Assembly (NCBI GenBank): GCA_017301975.1
Contig: JAFLEI010000010.1
Location: 120,591-184,590, forward strand
DNA length: 64,000 nt
Reading direction: 5' to 3'
From: Verrucomicrobiota bacterium
GTDB lineage: Bacteria > Verrucomicrobiota > Verrucomicrobiia > Verrucomicrobiales > Verrucomicrobiaceae
The notes under the pieces were generated by a model. The model had not been told where the DNA came from. It was given only the letters and a program-made list of their open reading frames with translations, and made no database searches. The translations under genes and the position numbers were made by a program. Position 1 is the stretch's first letter, and every line of letters starts with the position of its first letter. Shown piece after piece: positions 57,358 through 64,000 of this stretch.

Positions 57358-58653
57358 TCAGGCGTGGGCCTGGAGTTCTTTGAGGGGTTCGCCTTTGCTG
57401 AGGGCCATGGGGCGGCCGACGGGGGTCATGACTTCTTTGGAGTAGTCGATGCCGAGGAGGTTTTGGACGGTGGCGTGGAGGTCTTCGACGAGGACGGGGT
57501 GTTCGGGGTCTTTTTTCTCGCCCTGCGGATCGGTGGAGCCGATGACTCGGCCGCCGGCGAAGCCGCCGCCGGAAACGAGCATGCTGAAGCCGGTGGGCCA
57601 GTGGTCGCGGCCGCCGACGTTGTTGATCTTGGGAGTGCGGCCGAATTCGCCGCCGCAGATGACGATGGTGGATTCGAGGAGGCCTTGTTTTTTGAGGTCG
57701 CGGATGAGGGAGGCGTAGGCGGCGTCGAGGATTTTGACCTGGGTGGCCTGGCCTTCGAGGTTGTTGGCGTGGGTGTCCCAGCCATTGAGGGTGACCTCCA
57801 CGCAGCGCACTCCGGCCTGGATCAGACGGACGGCGGCGAAGCAGCCGCGACCGAAGGGGGTGTCGCCATAGGCGTTGAGTTCGGCGGCGGGAGCGTCGCT
57901 GACATTGAAGGCTTTGAGCTGATCTGAGGACATCATGTTCCGGGCACGCTGCATGGAGATCTGGTGCAGGGTTTTGGTTTGATCCATGTTGGTCTCGCGT
58001 CCGCGAGCGAAGGCCTGCTCGACGACGGCGAGGCCTTCCATGCGGCGGTCGAAACGTGTGTCCTCGACGCGGGCTTTGACATCCGGGACGGGAAACTTGG
58101 GGTCGTACATCTGGAAGGCGTCGTATTCGGCACCGAAGAAGCCGCCGCGCGCGGGCCATTGATTGGGGAGGATGGAGACGTGGGTGGGGATCTCGATTTT
58201 GGCTTCTGGTAGTTCGTGGCAGACGATGGCACCGATGCTGGGGTGGATGAGGGTGGGGTCGGGGCGGTAGCCGGTTTTGATGTTGTAGAAGGCGCGCTCG
58301 TGGTCGCCCTCCTTGCTGACCATGGAGCGGATGAGGGAGACGTCCTGCATGACGCTGGCGGTTTGTTCGAGACCGGCGGCGAAGTTCACGCCTTTGATGG
58401 CGGTGGGGATGGTTTTGACGCCGCCGCCGATTTTGGTTTCGGGATGGGGATCGAAGGTGTCGAGCTGGGAGGCGGCGCCGCCGAGCCAGAGGAGGATGAC
58501 GGAACGCGCGGGTTTGCCGGAGGGGGCGGTGGAGGATTCGGCGGCGAGGATGTCGGCGAGGGGGGTGAGCCAGGAGAGGCCTGCGGCGGTGGTGCCGCGG
58601 AGAAGGGAGCGGCGAGTGAGGTGGTCAGGGCCTCGGCAGGGGGAGGTGTTCAT
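57358..58653 (-). CDS. DUF1501 domain protein, Tat-exported (copy 5)
   Basis: The 431-residue protein opens with LTRRSLLRGTTAAGLSWL, a twin-arginine signal. DUF1501 blocks are VILLWLGGAASQLDTFDPHP, TIVICGGEFGRTPKINNVGGRDHW and EDLHATVQNLLGIDYSK. Its EFGRTP core is followed by KINNVGGRDHW, close to copy 3. The gene is separated from the DUF1549 gene by a 551-nt hairpin-rich stretch, unlike the tightly coupled pairs elsewhere in the window. Codons are C-rich on the coding strand, part of the strong plus-strand G bias of this segment. Confidence 0.92.
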   Translation of the reverse strand: MNTSPCRGPDHLTRRSLLRGTTAAGLSWLTPLADILAAESSTAPSGKPARSVILLWLGGAASQLDTFDPHPETKIGGGVKTIPTAIKGVNFAAGLEQTASVMQDVSLIRSMVSKEGDHERAFYNIKTGYRPDPTLIHPSIGAIVCHELPEAKIEIPTHVSILPNQWPARGGFFGAEYDAFQMYDPKFPVPDVKARVEDTRFDRRMEGLAVVEQAFARGRETNMDQTKTLHQISMQRARNMMSSDQLKAFNVSDAPAAELNAYGDTPFGRGCFAAVRLIQAGVRCVEVTLNGWDTHANNLEGQATQVKILDAAYASLIRDLKKQGLLESTIVICGGEFGRTPKINNVGGRDHWPTGFSMLVSGGGFAGGRVIGSTDPQGEKKDPEHPVLVEDLHATVQNLLGIDYSKEVMTPVGRPMALSKGEPLKELQAHA

Positions 58654-59204
58654 GGCGAGAAGAATGACGAATGACTAATGGTTAACGGGGAGGGAAGCGA
58701 GTGATGGGCGAGGGCGTGGACGATGACAGCGGCGGAGGGGCGTTGAGACGCTGCTGGAACGCCCGGTGGGAGGAGGGATCGCTGGGTTTGCTTTCCGGAG
58801 GGGGGGCGGTTTGTACCAGGGTAGCCTCGCTGAGGCTCGGCAACCCTTCGCTATGATGCGCAGCCCCGTTGGGGCTGGAGACGCAATGCCAGCATGCCTC
58901 CATTAAGAGTCCAGGCCGTGTTTGAAAACCCGCTCTATCGCTGGAGCTGGGCTGGGTGTGACGGCGTTTTGTGTCACCGCTACGCGGTTCCACGAGATTG
59001 AGGAGACATGGGTAATGCGGTTCCGTGGGTTGGCACCCACGGCTACGGTTGTGCCAGCCCTCCGGGCTTTCGGAGGGAGAGTACGAGCGGCTTAAAGTCT
59101 GCCACAAGACGTCATGAACTTTCCAGTGTCCTTCAGCACAAGTTATCAAATGCCGTCTGACGCCGGGATGGATTTTTTCAACCGAGTGGCATGGGTTCAT
59201 GGCT
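58654..59204. repeat. hairpin-array intergenic element
   Basis: This 551-bp stretch holds no credible gene but at least five perfect hairpins: AGCCTC-GCT-GAGGCT (58823-58837), CAGCCCC-GTT-GGGGCTG (58861-58877), ACCGC-TAC-GCGGT (58976-58988), CCGTGGGT-TGGC-ACCCACGG (59023-59042) and CCCTCCG-GGCTTT-CGGAGGG (59058-59077). Dyads with short loops, evenly spread, look like a mobile or repeated intergenic element rather than terminators, since none has a U-tract. Confidence 0.7.
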
Positions 59205-60866
59205 TCAGTGATTCCAGGAGAACTCGGTGGCGTTCATGAGGGTCCAGTAGAGGTCGGACATGGCGCTGCTGCGGGAGTTGCGGCTTTTGGCGGTGGCGAG
59301 GAGGGTGGTGAAATGAGCTGCTTCGGCGGGGGTGGGGCGGCGGGTGAAGATGGAGAGGTAGGCGGACTCGACGGCGGTGGCGTTGTCGGGGGCGAGCATG
59401 CCGATGCGGGTGCCGGCGTTGAGGAAGGGATTGCTGCCGGTGTTGGTGGTGATCATGTTGCCGTTCATGAGCAGGAGGCGCTGGGGGATGGTGCCGCCGC
59501 CATCGTCAAAGCTGTCTTCGCCGGAGTCGCCGTAGCGCTTCACGAAGTTGGCGACGTCGATGTTGCGCTTGATGCGGAAGAGGACGTGGGTCTCTGCATC
59601 GATGGTGCTGAGGGAGGCGGCCTGAATGACGCTGCCTGCCATCTGCTCGGGGCGCAGGCGGGTGACGGGGAAGGCAGCCCAGGCGTTTTCGGCGGCGGTG
59701 GTGACGGGATGGGAGGGATCGGCGGACTGGCTGGACATCTGGAAGGCCTGGGTGCTGACGATGACGCGAATGAGGCGTTGGAGGTCGTAGCTGTGAGCGA
59801 TGAAGTCGTCGGCGAGGAGTTCCATGCCGGGGGGGAAGGGTCCATCGAGGGGGATTTCATCGACGGGGGTGACGAGGGGGCGATTGAAGAGGAGGGCCCA
59901 CATGCGGTTGACCATGGCGCGGGCGAAGGCTTTGTTTTCTTTGGCGGTGACCCAGGTGGCCAATTTTTCGCGGGGGGAGCCTTTGGCGGGGAGGAGCTCG
60001 GGCTTCCAAGGGACTTTGGCGGGGATTTTTTCCTCCTCCATCTGGCCGAGGTAGCGGACTTTGTAGGTTCGTTTGGGGTCGTCGCGCAAGCCGTTCAGGG
60101 CGAAGTCTGCCTGGCCAAAGAAGGCGGCGAGCTGGTGGAAGTCTGATTGTTTCCAGGTGCTGCCGAGCTTGCCGTCGTGGCACTGGACGCAGTCGATGCG
60201 GACGCCGAGGAAGGCGCGGCTGACTTTGGCGGCGAGTTTCACCTCGTCCGGGCCCTTTTTGTTCATCTGGTTGGTGACGGTGACGAAGTTCACCTCGGGG
60301 TTGGTGGTCCAGACGCCGTGGGAGTCGATCAGGGAGCGGGCGATCTGGTCGTAGGGACAGTTTTGCTGGAGGGCGTCGCTGAGCCAGTCCACGAGGCGGC
60401 GGCGGCGGTACATGAGGAAGGGGCCGTTTTCGATGCCGACATAGACGCGGGCGAGGCGCTCGGCGAGGTAGTCGCTGGTGCGGCGGTCGGAGAGGAGATG
60501 GGAGAGCCACCACTGGGGGATGTCTGCGGCTTTGAGGGATTCGAGGGTGCGCAGTTCCTGAAGGGAGGGGATGCTGCCGGTGAGGGCGAGGGAGAGACGG
60601 CGGATGAGGGTGAAATCGTCCGTCCTGCCGGCGGGCTGGATGTGCTGCTGAGTCCAGGTTTTTTCGAAGCTGGCATCCACTGCGTGCGCGGTCTGCTGAA
60701 TGTTTTCAAGCTGTGCTTTGGGAAGGCCGGGGGCATGAGTGACCTTGGCCACCGGTGGTGCCAGCAGCTCCGCCACGCCCCAGAAGGCCCCGGCGGCCAG
60801 CGCGGTGAGGATGGCGGCATTGCGCAGCCAGAGCAGCCAGCTCAAGGAGGGGGAGGCGGGGTTCAT
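59205..60866 (-). CDS. DUF1549/DUF1553 protein lacking the PSC cytochrome domain
   Basis: The 553-residue protein has an N-terminal membrane segment (LWLRNAAILTALAAGAFWGV) in place of the cytochrome domain of PSD1 proteins. DUF1549 blocks are FTLIRRLSLALTGSIPSLQEL and VRIDCVQCHDGKLGSTWKQ, with one CXXCH; DUF1553 is ARAMVNRMWALLFNRPLVTP and VTRLRPEQMAGSVIQAASL. A second haem motif is missing, so at most one haem is possible. Separated from DUF1501 copy 5 by the hairpin array, but in the same direction and order as the intact pairs. Confidence 0.88.
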   Translation of the reverse strand: MNPASPSLSWLLWLRNAAILTALAAGAFWGVAELLAPPVAKVTHAPGLPKAQLENIQQTAHAVDASFEKTWTQQHIQPAGRTDDFTLIRRLSLALTGSIPSLQELRTLESLKAADIPQWWLSHLLSDRRTSDYLAERLARVYVGIENGPFLMYRRRRLVDWLSDALQQNCPYDQIARSLIDSHGVWTTNPEVNFVTVTNQMNKKGPDEVKLAAKVSRAFLGVRIDCVQCHDGKLGSTWKQSDFHQLAAFFGQADFALNGLRDDPKRTYKVRYLGQMEEEKIPAKVPWKPELLPAKGSPREKLATWVTAKENKAFARAMVNRMWALLFNRPLVTPVDEIPLDGPFPPGMELLADDFIAHSYDLQRLIRVIVSTQAFQMSSQSADPSHPVTTAAENAWAAFPVTRLRPEQMAGSVIQAASLSTIDAETHVLFRIKRNIDVANFVKRYGDSGEDSFDDGGGTIPQRLLLMNGNMITTNTGSNPFLNAGTRIGMLAPDNATAVESAYLSIFTRRPTPAEAAHFTTLLATAKSRNSRSSAMSDLYWTLMNATEFSWNH

Positions 60867-60976
60867 GACGAGTAGTGAGGCGTTCGATCCCGGCTTCTAA
60901 CACGCGGATTGAGCATTGGTTTCCTCAGGAACTTTGCAACAATTCGGCGGGAGGCGACTTTCATTGGGCTTACTGC

Positions 60977-62266
60977 ATGTCCGAACCTTCGCTGCTGCCT
61001 GCTTTGACGCCCCCTTCCCTGCCTTTGGAGATGGAGGCTGGGGGGATTCTGAAAGAGGCCAACGTAAAGGCTGCGGCTGATCCTGAGGACGGAAAGGACG
61101 CCGGGCTCTGTGAGGGCCGGGTGTCTTGTGAGTGCTCAAGTGTGAGCTCTGCGGTGCCGGTGGTGGAAAGGCGGGGCTTTTTGCAGAGTGTGGGGTCGGG
61201 GCTGGACTGGCTGTTTGGGCTGGCGGCGCTGCTGGTTTTGCTGGCGGCGTGCTCGGTCGTTCCGGTGCTGAATTTTCTGAGCCTGGGCTATCTGCTGCAT
61301 GTGAGCGGCACGATTGCGCGCACGGGGCGCTTTCGGGATGGATTCATTGGTGTGCGCAAGGCGTCGGTGCTGGGAAGCATCGCGGCGGGGATCTGGATTG
61401 TGGTCTGGCCGGCGCGGCTGCTGTCGGATTTTTGGAGGGATGCCGAGCTCATCTCTCCTGGGAGCGGGGTGGCCAGGGCGTGGCATGCGGGGCTGGTCGC
61501 GGCCATCGTTATCACGCTGGGCCACATCGTATGGGCGTGCGTGCGCGGCGGGAAGCTGCGGCATTTTCTGTGGCCACAACCGCTGCGATTTGTGCGCTGG
61601 GTGCGGGCTCCGGAGAAGTTTGGCAACCTTCAACGCATGATCACGGAGTATGTCGTGGGCCTGCGGCTGCCGTTTTATTTCTGGCTGGGCCTGCGTGGGT
61701 TTGTGGGTGCGCTGGTCTGGCTGATTGTTCCCGTGGGCATTCTGTTGGCGGCGACGCGACTGCCGTTGGGCGGGTCGGTGCTGCTTTCGCTGATTGGAGG
61801 TGTGCTGCTGCTGGTGGTGGCGATTCATCTGCCGTTTCTGCAGGCGCACTTTGCGCAGACGGACCGGTTTGGTGCGATGTTTGAGCTGCGGGAAGTACGC
61901 CGTTTGTTTCTGCGGGCACCGCTGGCGTTCTGGTTTGCGCTGCTCATCACGCTGCTGTTTGCGGTGCCGCTGTATTTGCTGAAGGTCGAGCTGACGCCGC
62001 GTGAACTGGCGTGGCTGCCGAGCCTGCTGTTTGTGGTTTTCATCTTTCCGGCGCGGGTGCTGACGGGGTGGGCGATGCACCGGGCGATGCGGCGTGAGGA
62101 GCCGAGGCACTGGTTCCCGAGGTGGGTGGCGAGGCTGGGGATCGCGCCGGTGGCACTGGCGTACACGCTGGTGGTGTATTTCACGCCGTATCTGTCGTGG
62201 AACGGGGCGTGGAGTTTGCTGGAGCAGCATGCGTTTCTGGTGCCTGCGCCTTTGATGGCGCTGTAG
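60977..62266 (+). CDS. multi-pass membrane protein, unknown
   Basis: The 429-residue protein starts best at the ATG at 60977. After a 60-residue acidic/proline-rich cytosolic tail come about eight hydrophobic segments, e.g. LFGLAALLVLLAACSVVPVL, GILLAATRLPLGGSVLLSLI, FALLITLLFAVPLYLL and LLFVVFIFPARVLTGWAM. FLSLGYLLHVSGTIARTGRFRDG is a likely conserved loop. No transporter or enzyme motif is recognised; a DUF4013-like relation is only a guess. Divergent from the DUF1549 gene. Confidence 0.75.
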   Translation: MSEPSLLPALTPPSLPLEMEAGGILKEANVKAAADPEDGKDAGLCEGRVSCECSSVSSAVPVVERRGFLQSVGSGLDWLFGLAALLVLLAACSVVPVLNFLSLGYLLHVSGTIARTGRFRDGFIGVRKASVLGSIAAGIWIVVWPARLLSDFWRDAELISPGSGVARAWHAGLVAAIVITLGHIVWACVRGGKLRHFLWPQPLRFVRWVRAPEKFGNLQRMITEYVVGLRLPFYFWLGLRGFVGALVWLIVPVGILLAATRLPLGGSVLLSLIGGVLLLVVAIHLPFLQAHFAQTDRFGAMFELREVRRLFLRAPLAFWFALLITLLFAVPLYLLKVELTPRELAWLPSLLFVVFIFPARVLTGWAMHRAMRREEPRHWFPRWVARLGIAPVALAYTLVVYFTPYLSWNGAWSLLEQHAFLVPAPLMAL

Positions 62267-62588
62267 GGGAGTTGACGGTGGTTTACAGTTGTTGACGGTG
62301 GCTGAACGGTTGTTGTCCGGAGTTTCGGAGTGGAATGGTCGAATGAGGGGGGCGGGGAACGGTGCTAGGAGGGAAAGTGGGGCGTTTGTGATCTGGTGGA
62401 CGTGGGGACGGTCGGTTTTGCCGCAGAGGGCGCGGAGATGTAGAGTGGGTTTTTGGGTTTGACGGCCGCTGGGGTGGTGGAAAGTTGGTGAGGTACTTAT
62501 GCGGTTAAACCGCGCGCAGTTGAAAACGTGCCCCGAAGCCAAACCGCCCGACTGCGAGGACGTGCGAGCTCCGTGGAGCTTGCCGCGC

Positions 62589-62626
62589 GCTGATGGACGG
62601 GCGGGCTTCGCCACGACCGTCCTACG
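62589..62626. repeat. GGACGG hairpin repeat, copy B
   Basis: GCTGATGGACGGGCGGGCTT, then CGCCACGACCGTCCTACG, is about 35/39 identical to copy A at 57303-57341 and keeps both nested stems. Copies in two unrelated gaps 5 kb apart point to a dispersed REP-like family. Confidence 0.75.
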
Positions 62627-62835
62627 AATCCCGCGGCTGATTCGATCCAGACTCATTTTCAACTACGCGTGGGATTACATGTCTCGTCATGGGCTAGGAC
62701 AATCGGGGTTCAGCGTGTCTGCGGCGCGCTGATCGACAGACAGGAGTGTCCTATTACAAATTAGCTTTTAAGCCCTTTTTTACCTGTATATTTGAGAGTT
62801 GCGCCGGTTCTCCTTGCGGTTTTATACACTTGTTT

Positions 62836-62841
62836 TATACT
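62836..62841 (+). promoter_or_regulatory. candidate -10 box of the integrase gene
   Basis: TATACT, 40 nt before the integrase ATG, matches the -10 consensus at five of six positions. TTGCGG (62815-62820) is a weak -35 at 15-bp spacing. The repeated GTTTTATAC 13 bp apart could be a binding site for the recombinase or another regulator. Confidence 0.4.
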
Positions 62842-62880
62842 CGCTCCGCCGCCCCTCTCCGTGGGTAACAGCGGCTTCTT

Positions 62881-63981
62881 ATGAGCGCTTCAAAGACTTG
62901 GACTTTCTCCGGCATCCCTCATCTCTACCGCCACCAGAAGGGCACGTATTACGCCCGTCTCTCCATCGGCGGCAAACCGACTTTTCGCAGTCTCAAGACC
63001 AAGGTTTTGAGTGTGGCGAAACCCCAACTCAACGAGATCCTTCAAGACAACGCCCATCGTGATGAGCTGGGCAAGGATACTGTCATCACTGAAAAAATGA
63101 CTGGAGCGGAGGCGCTAGCCATCCGTGAAAGCCAGCTTCAAAACGACCCATCCACCAAGAAAAGCACCAAGCGCTACTGGAAGGAAATTGTCGGACTCAT
63201 CAAGAAAACTTGGCCCGATTTCGCCGTCTTGGAAATGCGTCGAATCTCTGTTCAGCACTGTGAGCAATGGGCAGGTGAGGCGGTCAAGGTGATGTCAGCT
63301 ACTCGTTTCAACAATTGCCTCCTCATTTTGAAATCCCTGTTCAAGATCGCCATCAAACAAGGGGTGCGCCGCACCAATCCGGCTCTTGAGGTCAAGCGGG
63401 CAAAGGTTCGTCCAAAAGACCTCTCCGGTAAGCTGCCCAGCAAAAGCCACTTCAAGGAGTGGGTGGCGGCACTTCGCGCCGCTCGTGGCCGGACCTCTCA
63501 GGACCGAGCCGATTTCGTCGAGTTTCTGGCTTACACGGGAATGCGTCTCGGTGAATCAAAGTTCGTGCTTTGGAAGCACTGTGATTTTTCAAAAGGCGAA
63601 TTCCTTGTGCTTGGTGATCCCACAGACGGCACCAAGAACGGCTTGTTTCGGCGCATTCCGATGATTGCAGCCGCCAGAGAGTTGCTGGAGAAGATGAAGG
63701 CGCGTAGCAAACCCGCTTCGGTCGATGAGCCGGTGATTCGTGTGAAAAGCGCTTATGCCGCCATGGGGCGGGCGGCCAACAAAATTGGCATCGCACCGCT
63801 CAGTCATCATGACTTGCGCCATCTTTTTGCGACGATTTGTATCGAGTCAGGCGTTGATATACCGACTGTCTCGCGCTGGCTGGGTCATCGGGATGGAGGG
63901 ATTTTGGCAATGAAGGTTTATGGACATCTTCGGAACGAGCATTCTCTGGCGGCGGCGACCCGTGTTTCCTTCGCTGCTTGA
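62881..63981 (+). CDS. tyrosine-type recombinase/integrase
   Basis: The 366-residue protein has an N-terminal arm- and core-binding part (RLSIGGKPTFRSLKTK; KSTKRYWKEIVGLIKKTW) and a C-terminal catalytic part. Catalytic residues are Arg222 (TGMRLGE), His310 and Arg313 (HHDLRHL), His336 (GHRDG) and nucleophile Tyr347 (VYGHL). The recombinase cuts and rejoins DNA at attachment sites. It lies at the right edge, 614 bp from the membrane protein, so it may open a genomic island or prophage continuing beyond the window. The DNA is less GC-biased in strand composition than the 57-62 kb block. Confidence 0.93.
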   Translation: MSASKTWTFSGIPHLYRHQKGTYYARLSIGGKPTFRSLKTKVLSVAKPQLNEILQDNAHRDELGKDTVITEKMTGAEALAIRESQLQNDPSTKKSTKRYWKEIVGLIKKTWPDFAVLEMRRISVQHCEQWAGEAVKVMSATRFNNCLLILKSLFKIAIKQGVRRTNPALEVKRAKVRPKDLSGKLPSKSHFKEWVAALRAARGRTSQDRADFVEFLAYTGMRLGESKFVLWKHCDFSKGEFLVLGDPTDGTKNGLFRRIPMIAAARELLEKMKARSKPASVDEPVIRVKSAYAAMGRAANKIGIAPLSHHDLRHLFATICIESGVDIPTVSRWLGHRDGGILAMKVYGHLRNEHSLAAATRVSFAA

Positions 63982-64000
63982 GCGCAGCAGTCCATTTCTT

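Larger units (their letters stand above)
62267..62880. other. 614-bp intergenic region before the integrase
   Basis: No credible gene or tRNA was found. The region holds an 11-bp direct repeat GTTGACGGTGG (62271-62281 and 62291-62301), the GGACGG repeat copy B (62589-62626), and near 62694-62753 an inverted TAGGACA/TGTCCTA pair. Two GTTTTATAC copies (62819-62827, 62832-62840) precede the integrase, the second overlapping TATACT, a plausible -10 box. Confidence 0.55.

Noticed and set aside
58682..59200. 172-codon minus-strand frame in the hairpin array
   Set aside because: Proline/serine/histidine-rich, spans perfect hairpins, has no signal or domain. Better explained as non-coding repeat DNA.
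61136..62662. 508-codon minus-strand frame antisense to the membrane protein
   Set aside because: Extremely arginine/glutamine/proline-rich translation with no hydrophobic or domain pattern. The plus-strand frame gives a coherent membrane protein.

Overview
The window looks like chromosomal DNA of a GC-rich Verrucomicrobiota bacterium, probably a Verrucomicrobiae relative of Prosthecobacter or Verrucomicrobium. The main reason is the density of protein families typical of the Planctomycetes-Verrucomicrobia group: five DUF1501 proteins, three PSD1-type c-type cytochrome proteins (PSC-DUF1549-DUF1553), a shortened DUF1549 protein and a DUF1592/DUF1552 pair, most with Tat or Sec export signals. 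Taxonomy is inferred from gene content only. No rRNA, tRNA or CRISPR was recognised.

Layout. 1-8520 (minus): PSD1, DUF1501, sialidase-like, beta-propeller, Gfo/Idh/MocA oxidoreductase and a truncated PhoD-like phosphatase, one probable operon for exported glycan-related proteins. 8624-9805 (plus): exported barrel-like protein. 9810-23712 (minus): a nine-gene run headed by a GntR/FCD regulator, then PSD1, DUF1501, DUF1592, DUF1552, GMC oxidoreductase, gluconate dehydrogenase subunit 3-like protein, an alpha/beta hydrolase and an SGNH hydrolase. Its first four genes are joined by three ATGA overlaps. 23812-26892 (minus): SGNH + alpha/beta-hydrolase fusion and an unpaired DUF1501. 27061-36367 (minus): amino-acid catabolism, with tdh, a LysR regulator, kbl, putA, marC, a TRIC-type channel and an NHL-like protein. 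36431-40335 (minus): another PSD1/DUF1501 pair. 40426-44761: LamG, small membrane and GDSL proteins, then a divergent sugar isomerase / DUF6807 pair.

44764-55759 is mostly housekeeping: sufE-like, rpsT, aldo/keto reductase, WalJ-like hydrolase, gltB-gltD and an M20 deacylase. 55905-62266 returns to accessory content: di-haem cytochrome, a fifth DUF1501 split from its DUF1549 partner by a hairpin-rich stretch, and a membrane protein. In this stretch the plus strand becomes clearly G-rich whichever strand is coding. 62881-63981 is a tyrosine recombinase at the right edge, so a mobile element may start there.

How it fits together. The exported modules look like outer-compartment machinery for binding, oxidising or hydrolysing complex carbohydrate, with haem motifs in PSD1 and DUF1592 proteins as possible electron acceptors; this is inference. 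Threonine and proline breakdown (Tdh, Kbl, PutA) feeds glycine, acetyl-CoA and glutamate, and GltBD links to nitrogen assimilation. The strongest regulatory signals are a 37-bp element shared by kbl and tdh, a palindrome touching the gntR start codon, and a hairpin that places the lysR Shine-Dalgarno sequence in its loop.
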